A DNA stretch of 64,000 bases from Staphylococcus schleiferi. Lineage in GTDB: Bacteria > Bacillota > Bacilli > Staphylococcales > Staphylococcaceae. The position numbers were made by a program, and so were the translations under genes. Below are positions 52,902 to 62,884 of this stretch, in pieces. Within the stretch, counting starts at the first letter, position 1, and each line of letters begins with the position of its first letter. The stretch spans positions 1,798,001-1,862,000 of the forward strand of contig NZ_LR962863.1 in the NCBI RefSeq assembly GCF_900458895.1, in the 5' to 3' direction. Below the pieces are notes generated by a model, which worked only from the letters and a program-made list of their open reading frames with translations, searched no databases and was not told the DNA's origin.

Positions 52902-54889
52902 TGTTGAACTTTCCGTGGAATGAGCTTTTAGTAAACGGTAACTGGATGATTACATTGGCTCAAATTGCAGCACCATTCCTTGTTATTGGTGTTGTTGCTG
53001 CCATTACTTACTTTAAGCTCTGGGGATATTTATATAAGGAATGGTTCATGTCAGTCGACCACAAAAAGATTGGTTTAATGTACTTAATCTGTGCTGTTTT
53101 AATGTTTGTACGTGGTGGTATTGATGCAATCCTATTACGTATTCAATTAACAGTACCAGATAACCCATTCTTAGAATCAAACCATTATAACGAAATTTTT
53201 ACAACGCACGGTGTAATCATGATCATCTTCATGGCAATGCCACTTGTTATCGGTTTAATGAACATCATTATTCCATTACAAATTGGTGCACGTGACGTTG
53301 CATTCCCATTACTTAACAACATTAGTTTTTGGTTGTTTGTAGCAGGTATGCTTTTATTCAACCTTTCATTTATCGTCGGTGGTTCACCTGCAGCAGGTTG
53401 GACAAACTACGCACCACTTGCTGGTGAATTTAGTCCTGGACCAGGTGTAAACTACTACTTAATCGCGATTCAAATTTCAGGTATTGGTACTTTAGCAACA
53501 GGTATTAACTTCTTCGTTACTATCATTAAGCTAAAAACACCAAGTATGACATTTATGCAAATGCCAATGTTTGTTGTTACAACGTTTATTACAATGTTAA
53601 TTATTATCTTGGCATTCCCTGCATTAACAATCGCACTTGCGTTAATGACTGCTGATAGAATCTTTGACACTGCATTCTTTACAGTAGCCAATGGCGGTAT
53701 GCCGATGTTATGGGCAAACTTCTTCTGGGTATGGGGGCACCCTGAGGTATACATCCTTGTCCTTCCGGCATTCGGTATTTATTCAGAAATTATTCCAACA
53801 TTTGCACGTAAACGTTTATTCGGACACCAAAGTATGGTGTGGGCAACAGCTGGTATCGCATTCTTGAGTTTCTTAGTTTGGGTTCACCATTTCTACACAA
53901 TGGGTAATGGTGCATTAGTTAACTCATTCTTCTCAATTACAACAATGTTAATCGCTGTTCCTACAGGTGTGAAAATCTTTAACTGGTTATTCACATTGTA
54001 CAAAGGCCGAATTACTTTTGAATCACCTATGCTATTCTCATTAGCATTTATCCCTAACTTTACAATTGGTGGGGTTACAGGTGTCATGCTTGCGATGGCA
54101 TCCGCTGACTTCCAATACCACAACACATATTTCTTAGTGGCCCACTTCCACTACACAATTGTTGCTGGTGTTGTATTCGCATGTTTCGCAGCTATGATTT
54201 TCTGGTATCCAAAAGCAATGGGATACAAATTATTTGAGAAACCAAATAAATGGTTCTTCTGGATCTTTATGATTGGTTTCAACGTTACATTCTTACCACA
54301 ATTCATTTTAGGTCTTGATGGTATGCCACGTCGTCTTTACACTTATATGCCTGAAGATCACTGGTTCTTATTGAACTTTATTTCTTCAATTGGTGCAGCG
54401 TTGATGTCTATCGGCTTCTTAATTTTCGTTGGTAACATCATCTACAGTCACATTAAAGCACCACGTGAAGCAACTGGCGATAACTGGGATGGTTTAGGAC
54501 GTGGTTTAGAGTGGTCAACTGCTTCAGCAATTCCACCTAAATACAACTTTGCCATCACACCAGAGTGGGACGATCTTGATACATTTGTTGAAATGAAACG
54601 ACAAGGTAGACACTATCTTGACAATCATAATTATAGTGACATTCACATGCCAAATAATACACACATTGGTTTCTGGATGGGTGTCTTGTTCTTCATCGGT
54701 GGTTTCTTCTTAGTATTCGAAACATTATTACCTGCGATTTTATCACTTGCTGGTATTTTCGGATTAATGATTTGGAGAAGTTTCCAAGAAGATCACGGTT
54801 ATATTATTCCTGCAAGTGAAGTCGCTGAAACTGAAGCGCGCTTAAGAAAGGCACGTCAAAAAGAAAGGGAGGCTCTAAATCATGAGTAA
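52901..54889 (+). CDS. qoxB: aa3-600 quinol oxidase subunit I
   Basis: A 662-residue haem-copper subunit with about 14 to 15 helices. FTTHGVIMI carries the low-spin haem His, [16 protein letters not shown] the CuB His with the Tyr crosslink, VHHFYTMG two more CuB His, and AHFHYTIV the haem ligands. Proton pumping is typical of the family. Start overlaps the qoxA stop by one base. Confidence 0.97.
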   Translation: MLNFPWNELLVNGNWMITLAQIAAPFLVIGVVAAITYFKLWGYLYKEWFMSVDHKKIGLMYLICAVLMFVRGGIDAILLRIQLTVPDNPFLESNHYNEIFTTHGVIMIIFMAMPLVIGLMNIIIPLQIGARDVAFPLLNNISFWLFVAGMLLFNLSFIVGGSPAAGWTNYAPLAGEFSPGPGVNYYLIAIQISGIGTLATGINFFVTIIKLKTPSMTFMQMPMFVVTTFITMLIIILAFPALTIALALMTADRIFDTAFFTVANGGMPMLWANFFWVWGHPEVYILVLPAFGIYSEIIPTFARKRLFGHQSMVWATAGIAFLSFLVWVHHFYTMGNGALVNSFFSITTMLIAVPTGVKIFNWLFTLYKGRITFESPMLFSLAFIPNFTIGGVTGVMLAMASADFQYHNTYFLVAHFHYTIVAGVVFACFAAMIFWYPKAMGYKLFEKPNKWFFWIFMIGFNVTFLPQFILGLDGMPRRLYTYMPEDHWFLLNFISSIGAALMSIGFLIFVGNIIYSHIKAPREATGDNWDGLGRGLEWSTASAIPPKYNFAITPEWDDLDTFVEMKRQGRHYLDNHNYSDIHMPNNTHIGFWMGVLFFIGGFFLVFETLLPAILSLAGIFGLMIWRSFQEDHGYIIPASEVAETEARLRKARQKEREALNHE

Positions 54890-55490
54890 TAAGGTTGTCG
54901 ATACTATTGATGCTCGTACACATGAAGGCGAAATAAATAAACTCGGTTTTTGGATCTTCCTTACAGCTGAATTTGCACTTTTTGGTACGCTTTTCGCAAC
55001 ACTATTAACCCTCCAACATGGTGGTAGTTATGGTGGCATGCTTACAACTGATTTGTTTGAATTACCACTCGTATTAATCATGACTTTCTTACTTTTAACA
55101 AGTTCTTATACTTGCGGTATCGCGATTTATTACATGCGTAAAGAAAATAAGAATTTATTATTACTTTGGATGATTATTACAGTGTTACTAGGGATCGGAT
55201 TTGTTGGATTCGAGATTTTCGAGTTCTCGCACTACGTTCATGAAGGTGCAACACCACAAACTGCTTCCTACTGGTCTAGTTTCTTTATTCTATTAGGAAC
55301 GCACGGTGCCCACGTAACTTTAGGTATTTTCTGGATTATCTGCTTATTAATCCAAGTTGCAATGCGCGGGCTTAATAAATACAACGCACCAAAATTATTT
55401 ATAGTAAGTTTATACTGGCACTTCTTAGATGTTGTTTGGATTTTCATCTTTACTGCCGTATATATGATAGGGATGGTGTATAGCGGATGA
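54882..55490 (+). CDS. qoxC: Quinol oxidase subunit III
   Basis: 202 residues, five membrane helices, with [20 protein letters not shown] and [13 protein letters not shown] typical of COX3. It overlaps qoxB by 8 bases and qoxD by four. Confidence 0.95.
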   Translation: MSNKVVDTIDARTHEGEINKLGFWIFLTAEFALFGTLFATLLTLQHGGSYGGMLTTDLFELPLVLIMTFLLLTSSYTCGIAIYYMRKENKNLLLLWMIITVLLGIGFVGFEIFEFSHYVHEGATPQTASYWSSFFILLGTHGAHVTLGIFWIICLLIQVAMRGLNKYNAPKLFIVSLYWHFLDVVWIFIFTAVYMIGMVYSG

Positions 55491-55777
55491 ATACAATTGT
55501 TAAACATACGATAGGCTTTATTGCCTCAATCATTTTAACGTTACTTGCAGTTTTCGTGACTCTTTACACATCACTGTCTTTTAACGCCAAAGTTACTATT
55601 ATTTTTGGTTTTGCATTTATCCAAGCGTTCTTACAACTCTTAATGTTCATGCATTTAACTGAAGGTAAAAATGGTCGTATTCAACTTGCAAAAGTACTCT
55701 TTGCGATTATCATTACTTTAGTTATTGTTATCGGAACATATTGGGTTATGCAAGGTGGTCACGGTCACCACATCTAA
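55487..55777 (+). CDS. qoxD: Quinol oxidase subunit IV
   Basis: 96 residues with three membrane helices and the family segment [18 protein letters not shown]. Last gene of the operon, closed by the terminator at 55791-55822. Confidence 0.95.
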   Translation: MNTIVKHTIGFIASIILTLLAVFVTLYTSLSFNAKVTIIFGFAFIQAFLQLLMFMHLTEGKNGRIQLAKVLFAIIITLVIVIGTYWVMQGGHGHHI

Positions 55778-55790
55778 GCAATGCATAACG

Positions 55791-55822
55791 AAAGCACTAA
55801 CACGCATGCGTGTTAGTGCTTT
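55791..55822 (+). terminator. Terminator of qoxABCD
   Basis: AAAGCACTAACACGC (55791-55805) and GCGTGTTAGTGCTTT (55808-55822) are perfect 15-base arms followed by T5. Confidence 0.93.
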
Positions 55823-55857
55823 TTTTACAATATTATTTTAAAGGAGCGACAATAGAG

Positions 55858-56763
55858 ATGCCTATCCCTATTATTATTGATACAGACCCTGGTATTGATG
55901 ATGCTGCGGCCATCAGCTTCGCACTTCATCATCCAGAAATCGATGTCAAATTGATTAACACGGTCCATGGTAATGTATCTATAGATAAAACAACACGAAA
56001 TGCGTTAACACTCGTAGAATACTTCAATAAAGATGTCCCAGTCAGTCGTGGTCAAGCTGTCCCTTTAATTCAGCCTCCAATTTATGCAGAACATGTACAC
56101 GGGGAAACGGGTATGGATGGCTTTGAATTTCCTCCTCTCACACGAACGGTGAAATCTGACAATGGGGTCGAAGCAATGAAATCCGTCATTGTTGAAAGTC
56201 ATTCACCTATTACCTTAGTTCCAATTGGTCCTTTAACTAACATCGCATTATTGCTAAAGCATCATCCGGACATCAAACATCAAATCAAAGAAATTGTGTT
56301 AATGGGCGGCAGTGCTTCACGAGGAAATGTGACTGTAGCAGCTGAGTTTAATATTTATGCTGATCCAGAAGCTGCTCAAATTGTCTTTGATAGTGGTGTA
56401 CCTATCACCGTAATTGGTTTAGATGTTGTGCGTACAACGAATCTTCCTTTAGAAAAGTTGCCAAAGATTCAAAATACGAATCAAACTGGCGCGATGCTTG
56501 TTGAGCTTTTCCGCCATTATAGAGGTGAAAACTTCCAACAAGGCTTGAATGTATATGATGCCTACACCATCATGTATTTAATCCATCCAAATTTATTTAC
56601 ACTACGTCCAGCTCATGTCGATGTTGAACTCAAAGGTGAACATACACGGGGCATGACCATTATGGATTTCCAACATTCTCAGCCGAATGCGCAAATTGTG
56701 ATGCAGATTCAATATGAAGATTTTCTTGACTCTTTCTTCTCATTATTATCCTACTGCCCTTAA
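55858..56763 (+). CDS. Inosine-uridine preferring nucleoside hydrolase
   Basis: 301 residues. The Ca2+-binding DTDPGIDDAAA near the start, the LTNIALLLKHHPD region and the late NVYDAYTIMYLIHP (catalytic Asp) define the IunH/Rih family, which cleaves ribonucleosides to base and ribose. A longer frame starts at 55810 inside the qox terminator; the ATG at 55858 with AAGGAGCGA is preferred. Confidence 0.92.
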   Translation: MPIPIIIDTDPGIDDAAAISFALHHPEIDVKLINTVHGNVSIDKTTRNALTLVEYFNKDVPVSRGQAVPLIQPPIYAEHVHGETGMDGFEFPPLTRTVKSDNGVEAMKSVIVESHSPITLVPIGPLTNIALLLKHHPDIKHQIKEIVLMGGSASRGNVTVAAEFNIYADPEAAQIVFDSGVPITVIGLDVVRTTNLPLEKLPKIQNTNQTGAMLVELFRHYRGENFQQGLNVYDAYTIMYLIHPNLFTLRPAHVDVELKGEHTRGMTIMDFQHSQPNAQIVMQIQYEDFLDSFFSLLSYCP

Positions 56764-57115
56764 TATAACTTAGACGAACCGCGAAATGTGGATAAAATCA
56801 TTATAGCGATAGATTGGAAATCAATATTCCGGCTCAAACGAGTGTGAATCCATAATAAGCAATAACAATGATATAAAGAGAGCGCTAAGATGACTTTGAT
56901 TGAAAAAGTCGTCTTAGCGCTTATTTAGTCTAAAGATAAACAATATGGCTAGAACTGTACAAGCTTTCTAAGTGTAAATAAAACCTATTAGACACTGTTC
57001 TTTTATTTAAATTATAGTCAATCGTCTACACTGAATTGGACATATTCTATGGGAATAGATAATGATAATTTAAGTAGGATTAGATGCATACCTAACCTAA
57101 CTTCAATCACTTATT
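56764..57115. other. Intergenic region with GCGCTAAGA hairpin
   Basis: About 350 bases without a frame between convergent genes; the only clear element is the hairpin at 56881-56921. Confidence 0.6.
56881..56921. terminator. AGCGCTAAGATGACTTT hairpin, bidirectional terminator
   Basis: Perfect 17-base arms 56881-56897 and 56905-56921 around a 7-base loop. Third copy of the hairpin family in this window. Confidence 0.8.
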
Positions 57116-57712
57116 TTAATTGTCGTGATCTTGTTTAAGCACGTCACCAGACTTCGCATCCAATGTGATTTCTTGTTCACCTTGCTTGCTTGATAATTCG
57201 ATTTCATAAACAAATTGACCATCGTCTTGGCTCAATTGCCATTGTTTTAATTCACCATCATATTTTTTCTGTGCTTTTTTAACAGCTTCTTTAAATGAAA
57301 TTGCATCTTGATATTGGATCGCTTTTTCATTATCCATCTCGTGTTCTGATTCTTGTTCTTTGTGTATGACTTTATTATCTTTATCTGATACTTTTATTTC
57401 TGCTTCTTTATTTCCTTTGAATAAGCCGATTTCATAAACCCATTCGCCATGGTCGTTTTTATATTCTAATTTTTTAACGTCCCCATCAAATGATTTTTGT
57501 GCAGTTTTAATGGCTTCTTCTGGTTGTGTTTTCACTTTATTAACATTTTGAGTCGTCATATTTTGAGATGATGCGTTAGATTGATTGTCTGATTTTTGTT
57601 CAGTTTTCTGTGCATGCTCTTGATGGTCATCGTGATCGTCGTGATCATCATGACCACAAGCCGCTAGGACAATCCCTGTTGATAATAATAGTGATAATAC
57701 TTTGAACCTCAT
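57116..57712 (-). CDS. His-rich lipoprotein with two PepSY domains
   Basis: 198 residues. The signal peptide ends in the lipobox LAAC (Cys19). Right after it comes a metal-binding-like run of His and Asp (GHDDHDDHDDHQEH). Two PepSY units follow, about residues 60-120 (AQKSFDGDVKKLEYKNDHGE) and 138-195 (AQKKYDGELKQWQLSQDDGQ). PepSY lipoproteins are thought to inhibit proteases or protect the surface. The His/Asp tract suggests metal binding, which is inference. Confidence 0.85.
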   Translation of the reverse strand: MRFKVLSLLLSTGIVLAACGHDDHDDHDDHQEHAQKTEQKSDNQSNASSQNMTTQNVNKVKTQPEEAIKTAQKSFDGDVKKLEYKNDHGEWVYEIGLFKGNKEAEIKVSDKDNKVIHKEQESEHEMDNEKAIQYQDAISFKEAVKKAQKKYDGELKQWQLSQDDGQFVYEIELSSKQGEQEITLDAKSGDVLKQDHDN

Positions 57713-57839
57713 TGTATAACCTCCGAATTTTTAACATAATCTTTACTTAAACTTCACATTCCCTTTATACAGACTTTTATGCAGAAATGCTACAATTTAT
57801 TGTTTCATATATTAAAAATCCGTCGAGAGATGTAGCTGT

Positions 57840-59177
57840 CTATCGTAATTGCAATCGATTTTTTATAGCGCCTATAATGTGTGGTGCTTTCTCTAAGTGG
57901 TTGTAAACATCTAATAACTTCGATTTTTCATTTTGCCAATTGTAAATGACTTTGGCCTTTTTGGTATTCTCCTTACATTGGGCATAAAAAGACGGATCAT
58001 CAATCATTTGATTAACAGCTTTTGCGATGTGCTGAGCGTTATGAGGGTCAATTGCAATACCAATCTCATTTTCTACAATAACACGTTTAACTTCAGGAAA
58101 ATCACACCCAATAACCGGGACATGCGCCATGATATATTCAAATAATTTATTTGAACTGGCTGAATAATGATTAAAACAAACATTTTGTAAAACTTGAAAA
58201 CCAACGAAAGCTTCGCGTGTAATACTTGGCAGTTCTTGAAATGGGACTTTATCTAAAAAATAAATCCAATCTCGTGCAGAGGATTGTTGCGCTTGTGTTT
58301 TCAACGTCTCTGTCAATTTACCGCCTCCGACAAAAACCAATACGCCCTCCTTAATTAAAGGCATCGCTTCAATTAATTTTTCAAGACCTCGACCTTGTTG
58401 AAGCCCCCCTTGGTAGAGTAATATTTTTTCATCTGGTTTTAAATTAAGCTTTTGATGTAAATTTATTTTAGGTTTTGTTTCAATATCATACAGCTCAGAA
58501 TAATTATAAAGTGTTTTCGGATAAAATCCGTAAATGTGTTCATTATATTTTGCTCTCGTATGATTTTCTACTATCATTTCATCAACAAATTGTAATAGAA
58601 ATCTTTCAATACGCTTAATTAAATCAGGACGATACCCTGTACGATCGGATTGAACTTCGTGACTATCATAGACAAGCGGTTTTGGTTTGAGACGCAACTT
58701 CGCACACACAATTCCTTGGGGTAATGTGTTCAAATCGTTTGCATGATAAACGTCTGGATTGAGGCGATAACCTTTAACAATCATTCTTAAAATAATCGCA
58801 CTATTAATTACCCACTTGCGTAGCCAACGGGATTTCATTGCCCCCATGCTAATTAATAATAATGCTAAATAGCTGCTTAATAACATATAATTCACATAAA
58901 ACAAGCCGACTGCCACAGCTGTACATACACCTCCGACAACGATTAAAAAGCGTTTGCCATGATCTGAATAAGCTTGCAATAGTGTGGGATAACGTTTTAC
59001 GCGATGAACGCTAAAACGATCTGAAATCTTTTCATAAGGGTGGATATTGGGATTTTTCGGATCATTAATCGCAATCAAATCAACCTGGTAACCTGCATCT
59101 GCTAATGCGGTACATTCACGATGCACACGCGCATCATTTGTAAAGTGATTCCAAACGAACATACCTACTTTTTTCAT
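57840..59177 (-). CDS. GT4 glycosyltransferase with internal membrane hairpin
   Basis: 445 residues. The N-terminal GT-B half opens KKVGMFVWNHFTNDARVHRE. It is interrupted by two hydrophobic helices (about residues 77-112), then VYHANDLNTLP and VYDSHEVQSDRTG. The C-terminal nucleotide-sugar domain has ILLYQGGLQQGRGLEKLIEA and SSNKLFEYIMAHVPVIGCD. The helical pair should tether it to the membrane, fitting an enzyme acting on a lipid-linked glycan. Donor and acceptor unknown. Downstream end of the glycan locus, 49 bases after the tagH-like gene. Confidence 0.82.
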   Translation of the reverse strand: MKKVGMFVWNHFTNDARVHRECTALADAGYQVDLIAINDPKNPNIHPYEKISDRFSVHRVKRYPTLLQAYSDHGKRFLIVVGGVCTAVAVGLFYVNYMLLSSYLALLLISMGAMKSRWLRKWVINSAIILRMIVKGYRLNPDVYHANDLNTLPQGIVCAKLRLKPKPLVYDSHEVQSDRTGYRPDLIKRIERFLLQFVDEMIVENHTRAKYNEHIYGFYPKTLYNYSELYDIETKPKINLHQKLNLKPDEKILLYQGGLQQGRGLEKLIEAMPLIKEGVLVFVGGGKLTETLKTQAQQSSARDWIYFLDKVPFQELPSITREAFVGFQVLQNVCFNHYSASSNKLFEYIMAHVPVIGCDFPEVKRVIVENEIGIAIDPHNAQHIAKAVNQMIDDPSFYAQCKENTKKAKVIYNWQNEKSKLLDVYNHLEKAPHIIGAIKNRLQLR

Positions 59178-59226
59178 CTATAACGTCCTTTCTTATATCT
59201 TTTAAAATGTAACACTGTCTAAAATA

Positions 59227-60138
59227 TTAAAAACCACCCACTTGCCATATAATTGCGATTAAAAATAAAATGAAACTACCACCTAAAGGTAAAAAGGTAT
59301 GCCAATGTACAGGTGATAATTCTGACGCTTCAATTGAATCACTTCTCTGTTGTTGTAATCCAAGCATTTTCTTTTTATAAGCAAGTTGTCCTTTTTTATC
59401 TCGTGCTTTAAAACCACGAATTAACGTATTATATCGCTTAACAACATGATTGACTTCGCCATATTCAATCATTTCTCCATAGTGAATCCAGATGGCTTTA
59501 TCGCATAAATTTTTAATTTGAGCTGCTGAATGAGATACAAAAAATATTGTTTTTCCTTGTTGCTGCAATTCTTTCATTTTGGCGATACATTTATTCGCAA
59601 ACGTTTCATCACCAACTGATAACGCTTCATCCACAATGAGAACATCTGGATTTGTATGAATAGCAATTGAAAAACCTAATCTTGCTTTCATCCCACTCGA
59701 ATAACTTTTAATGGGCTGATAAATAAATTCATCGAGCTCAGAAAATTTTACGATATCATCGAATATTTGATTAATTTCTTTAGTAGACATACCATGCATT
59801 AAACATTTATAACGTATATTCTCTTCACCCGTAAAATCATTTTTCAAGCCTGCTGAAATCGCAATGAGTGAAGCATTACCATTAATCGTTACTTTCCCTC
59901 TCGAAGGTTTTAATACTTCTGCGAGAATATTTGATAAAGTTGATTTCCCTGAACCATTTAATCCAATGAGTCCAACTGACGTTCCTTTTTCGACTTCAAA
60001 TGAAATATCATAAAGCGCATAGTAGGGTTTAGGTTTGTAAAAATAACCAAATGAAAATAAAGAAATCATTTTACTAATTTTACTGTTATTTAAATCATAT
60101 ATTTTTGAGACATTTTCTACCTTTACTTTATAAGTCAT
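59227..60138 (-). CDS. TagH-like ABC transporter ATPase for polysaccharide/teichoic acid export
   Basis: 303 residues. Walker A GLNGSGKST is at residues 59-67, the signature is YSSGMKARLGF (the polysaccharide-export variant of LSGGQ), and Walker B is VLIVDEALSVGD. A C-terminal extension ends in a membrane helix (SFILFLIAIIWQVGGF), as in TagH of B. subtilis but not in short TarH. No TagG-type permease is in the window, so it must partner one encoded elsewhere. ATGA overlap with the gene upstream. Confidence 0.85.
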   Translation of the reverse strand: MTYKVKVENVSKIYDLNNSKISKMISLFSFGYFYKPKPYYALYDISFEVEKGTSVGLIGLNGSGKSTLSNILAEVLKPSRGKVTINGNASLIAISAGLKNDFTGEENIRYKCLMHGMSTKEINQIFDDIVKFSELDEFIYQPIKSYSSGMKARLGFSIAIHTNPDVLIVDEALSVGDETFANKCIAKMKELQQQGKTIFFVSHSAAQIKNLCDKAIWIHYGEMIEYGEVNHVVKRYNTLIRGFKARDKKGQLAYKKKMLGLQQQRSDSIEASELSPVHWHTFLPLGGSFILFLIAIIWQVGGF

Positions 60139-62153
60139 GTTATCACCTGATTTAGATGTGAGTTATTTCGTGCGTTTGCTTTAATTTCGCGAAAGCAATT
60201 CACGTAATCTTCAAAGTCTCCCATTCGTGTTTTAATAATCGATTGATCTTGATCCATTACACTTCCTTCCTCTGTAAATGCCCAAACCATATTACCGCTG
60301 CCTTTATAATCGCTAAGCTTCGAAGGAATATAAGGATTCAACTGTTTAATACCAATCGTATGTGCGTCAAAAATAAGTAAGCCATCGAATAACAAAGTAA
60401 GATTTAAAAATTCAAAATAACCTACCAGCGGGTGTAAAATAATATATTCTTTAAAATCACTGTTTTTGTACATATTCAAGACATTACCTCTAATATTTGT
60501 AAAACAATGTATTCTAAAGTTTGTTTCCCCTTTAGATTCTAAATATTTGCATACCAATTCAATCTCGTTAAAACCCCTCGTAGCATAAAAATTACCAAAA
60601 TAACCTAAGTTGATATATTCAGCATCCACTTCATAAGTAGTCATCACTTTATAATAATCGTCTTTTCGAGGGATAGGATGTCTCGATATGACTGCACGGT
60701 TTCTAATACTTTCTTTAATATTGTCATCAAATCGCTCAATCATGTACTCCATTTGATTTTCATTTGTAAAAATTAATTCATCTGCATGAGATAAAGCAAG
60801 TAACTCACAAACATTAAAGACATTATCGTCAACTAATGACACAAGTTCGGGTCTTAAAGATTTCTTAATTTGATATATATACTGTTCATCTTCAATGGGT
60901 GCAAATCTTAAGTCACTTGTTACAGTCGTGTGCAATGGATCTGAAAATTCAGCTCGCCAAAAGATGTGCGGATTTTTAACTTTAATTTCATATCCTAAAA
61001 AATGAGATTGTGGAAACATGGCTCGAGAATAGAGGTGCTCGTAAGATTTTGGATTTTCCTCTAACACTTTTAATCCTTCTTCGATAAATCCGCTAATACT
61101 TTCCCAACTAGAAAAGGCTTGTTTAACATCAAGTAAGTAATGTGTGTCTACTAAATGTTCAGCTAGCGTATTCAACATCGGATCTTTGTTTCTAATGCGT
61201 GACATGTTATTTGATATGATATCTACAATCTCTTCCTGATCTCGAATACGCTTTGCCATGACGTTCCCACTCGTATCAATAAATGGTGGAAAACAATAGG
61301 CCACCACTAATGTCTTGGCATGCCCATTATTCAACAAATGATAATTGAAAGGTTGGAAATGTTCCCTGATATACATCATTAATCGCGCATTGACTTCTGA
61401 AGATTGCGTTTCCATAAAAGCCTTAAGTTTAACGATTAAATCATTCGCTTCAAAATGATAAGTAACGTCCGTGAGGAGACTCTCTGAATAAATAGCTTGA
61501 ATCGTTTTTAATGCTTGGTAAGCTTCTGCTGTCGTTTCGATGTTCGTTTTTCGGTTTTGTGTTAAATTCGATACTTCTATTTTGCATTGTGAAGTACCTA
61601 TATACTCACTACATCTTTCATTAATGTATGACTTTATAAAGCTATCAAGCAGATACTTTAAATAGATATTTTGTATCGCATGTGTCGGATAAAGCCATTC
61701 TGAACCGATTAAATAAATCATATCGCGTGATAATGTATGATTAGCAATAGGCAATGTACTGATCATTTCCTCATGAAACAGCGTGATAAGAACATGGCTG
61801 TATTCAATCTGTTTTATTGCAAATTCAAACGAAGCGTTAAAGTCATTTTCGAATAAATGACAAAAGATTTGTGAACGCTTTTGAATTGCCATCTCATTAA
61901 AATTTAAAAGCTCTTCTTTTGATTTAAATATTAAAATCAATTGGTCATAGCGATTTTGAAGTTGTAGGAAAGTTTCCTGATCTAAGTGATTGTTTAAAAA
62001 TAAGATATAGGAAATTCCCTTTTTTAACCTTTTGTTATTTTGAACCTCACCACTATTAATCAACGAATTGGCAAAGGAATGAGGTTTTCTTGCAATAGGT
62101 TTTTGCATTGCTTCTAATTGTTCCGGTGAATATTGTTCTGGCGATGCATTCAT
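60135..62153 (-). CDS. Large glycosyltransferase-like protein of the glycan locus
   Basis: 672 residues. The first 270 are unlike anything I recognise, partly helical. From about residue 280 a GT4-like Rossmann half appears (TLVVAYCFPPFIDTSGN), followed by YINLGYFGNFYATRGFNEIE, the usual start of a GT-B C-terminal half. The classical E-x7-E motif is not obvious, so activity is uncertain. The upstream ATG at 62177 is rejected: GGAGGGAGG is spaced 7 bases from the ATG at 62153. ATGA overlaps both neighbours. Confidence 0.7.
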   Translation of the reverse strand: MNASPEQYSPEQLEAMQKPIARKPHSFANSLINSGEVQNNKRLKKGISYILFLNNHLDQETFLQLQNRYDQLILIFKSKEELLNFNEMAIQKRSQIFCHLFENDFNASFEFAIKQIEYSHVLITLFHEEMISTLPIANHTLSRDMIYLIGSEWLYPTHAIQNIYLKYLLDSFIKSYINERCSEYIGTSQCKIEVSNLTQNRKTNIETTAEAYQALKTIQAIYSESLLTDVTYHFEANDLIVKLKAFMETQSSEVNARLMMYIREHFQPFNYHLLNNGHAKTLVVAYCFPPFIDTSGNVMAKRIRDQEEIVDIISNNMSRIRNKDPMLNTLAEHLVDTHYLLDVKQAFSSWESISGFIEEGLKVLEENPKSYEHLYSRAMFPQSHFLGYEIKVKNPHIFWRAEFSDPLHTTVTSDLRFAPIEDEQYIYQIKKSLRPELVSLVDDNVFNVCELLALSHADELIFTNENQMEYMIERFDDNIKESIRNRAVISRHPIPRKDDYYKVMTTYEVDAEYINLGYFGNFYATRGFNEIELVCKYLESKGETNFRIHCFTNIRGNVLNMYKNSDFKEYIILHPLVGYFEFLNLTLLFDGLLIFDAHTIGIKQLNPYIPSKLSDYKGSGNMVWAFTEEGSVMDQDQSIIKTRMGDFEDYVNCFREIKANARNNSHLNQVIT

Positions 62154-62869
62154 TTTACAACCTCCCTCCAAAACCATTTCATCCCTTTTTTGACATTTTT
62201 CTTGTTCACTTTTTTCTGATAAGTAATTGCCTTTTCTAGAAGATCAATCAACCTTTCATGATTTAAATAGATTTTTTTATATTTCCAAGCACTCCGTTTA
62301 AAACGATGTAATTCTCTAAATGCATACTGCATCCTTTTATGTTGCTTTATATATTCTGAGTACAAGTCTTGATAGTCATGCTCTAGCTGTGTTAAAGCAT
62401 TTTTAAGTTGATGTTCATTCACTGTATTTCTGCCTATTTGTTGTTGGATTGCTAGCTTTAATTGTTCAATTAATTGCTGGTTATGCGTAGCAACTAGCGC
62501 CTGTGTCCCCTCATTTTCTATAAAATCTATAGATAGAATTTGATGCTTGAAGTTGTAAATGTTAAGCATATACATTTCAGGCATCTGAGATAAGAGGCTA
62601 ATGATTGTCGTTTCATTTGTCACAAGGACGTGAAATATGCATTTAAATTTCAATACATGCGGTATCTCAGCTAATAACGCTTTAAAATTTGCGATTGTGC
62701 GCGCATCTATTACTTCATAAAAATGGCACTGAATTTCCGTCACTTTTTCTAAAGCTGTTTTAAATTGCGTTTCACTTCTATGTGTCCAATGATTGTTCTT
62801 AAAATGAATTTCGAGTTTATGCGTATTTGTATTAAAATCCCACGAAAAAATACACTTATTTTTAGACAT
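62150..62869 (-). CDS. Unknown protein of the glycan locus, 239 residues
   Basis: I recognise no family. The N-terminal half (CIFSWDFNTNTHKLEIHFKN) alternates hydrophobic and polar residues like a beta sheet. From about 130 it becomes helical and probably coiled coil (HQLKNALTQLEHDYQDLYSE), ending in a basic tail KKNVKKGMKWFWREVVK. ATGA overlap with the next gene and 15 bases after the previous one, so it is an operon member. A scaffold or glycosyltransferase helper is possible. Confidence 0.6.
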   Translation of the reverse strand: MSKNKCIFSWDFNTNTHKLEIHFKNNHWTHRSETQFKTALEKVTEIQCHFYEVIDARTIANFKALLAEIPHVLKFKCIFHVLVTNETTIISLLSQMPEMYMLNIYNFKHQILSIDFIENEGTQALVATHNQQLIEQLKLAIQQQIGRNTVNEHQLKNALTQLEHDYQDLYSEYIKQHKRMQYAFRELHRFKRSAWKYKKIYLNHERLIDLLEKAITYQKKVNKKNVKKGMKWFWREVVK

Positions 62870-62884
62870 CGCTATCCTCTTTTC

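Noticed and set aside
29178..56921. CRISPR array or short tandem repeats
   Set aside because: The recurring hairpins are kilobases apart and not in an array; no regular spacers seen anywhere.
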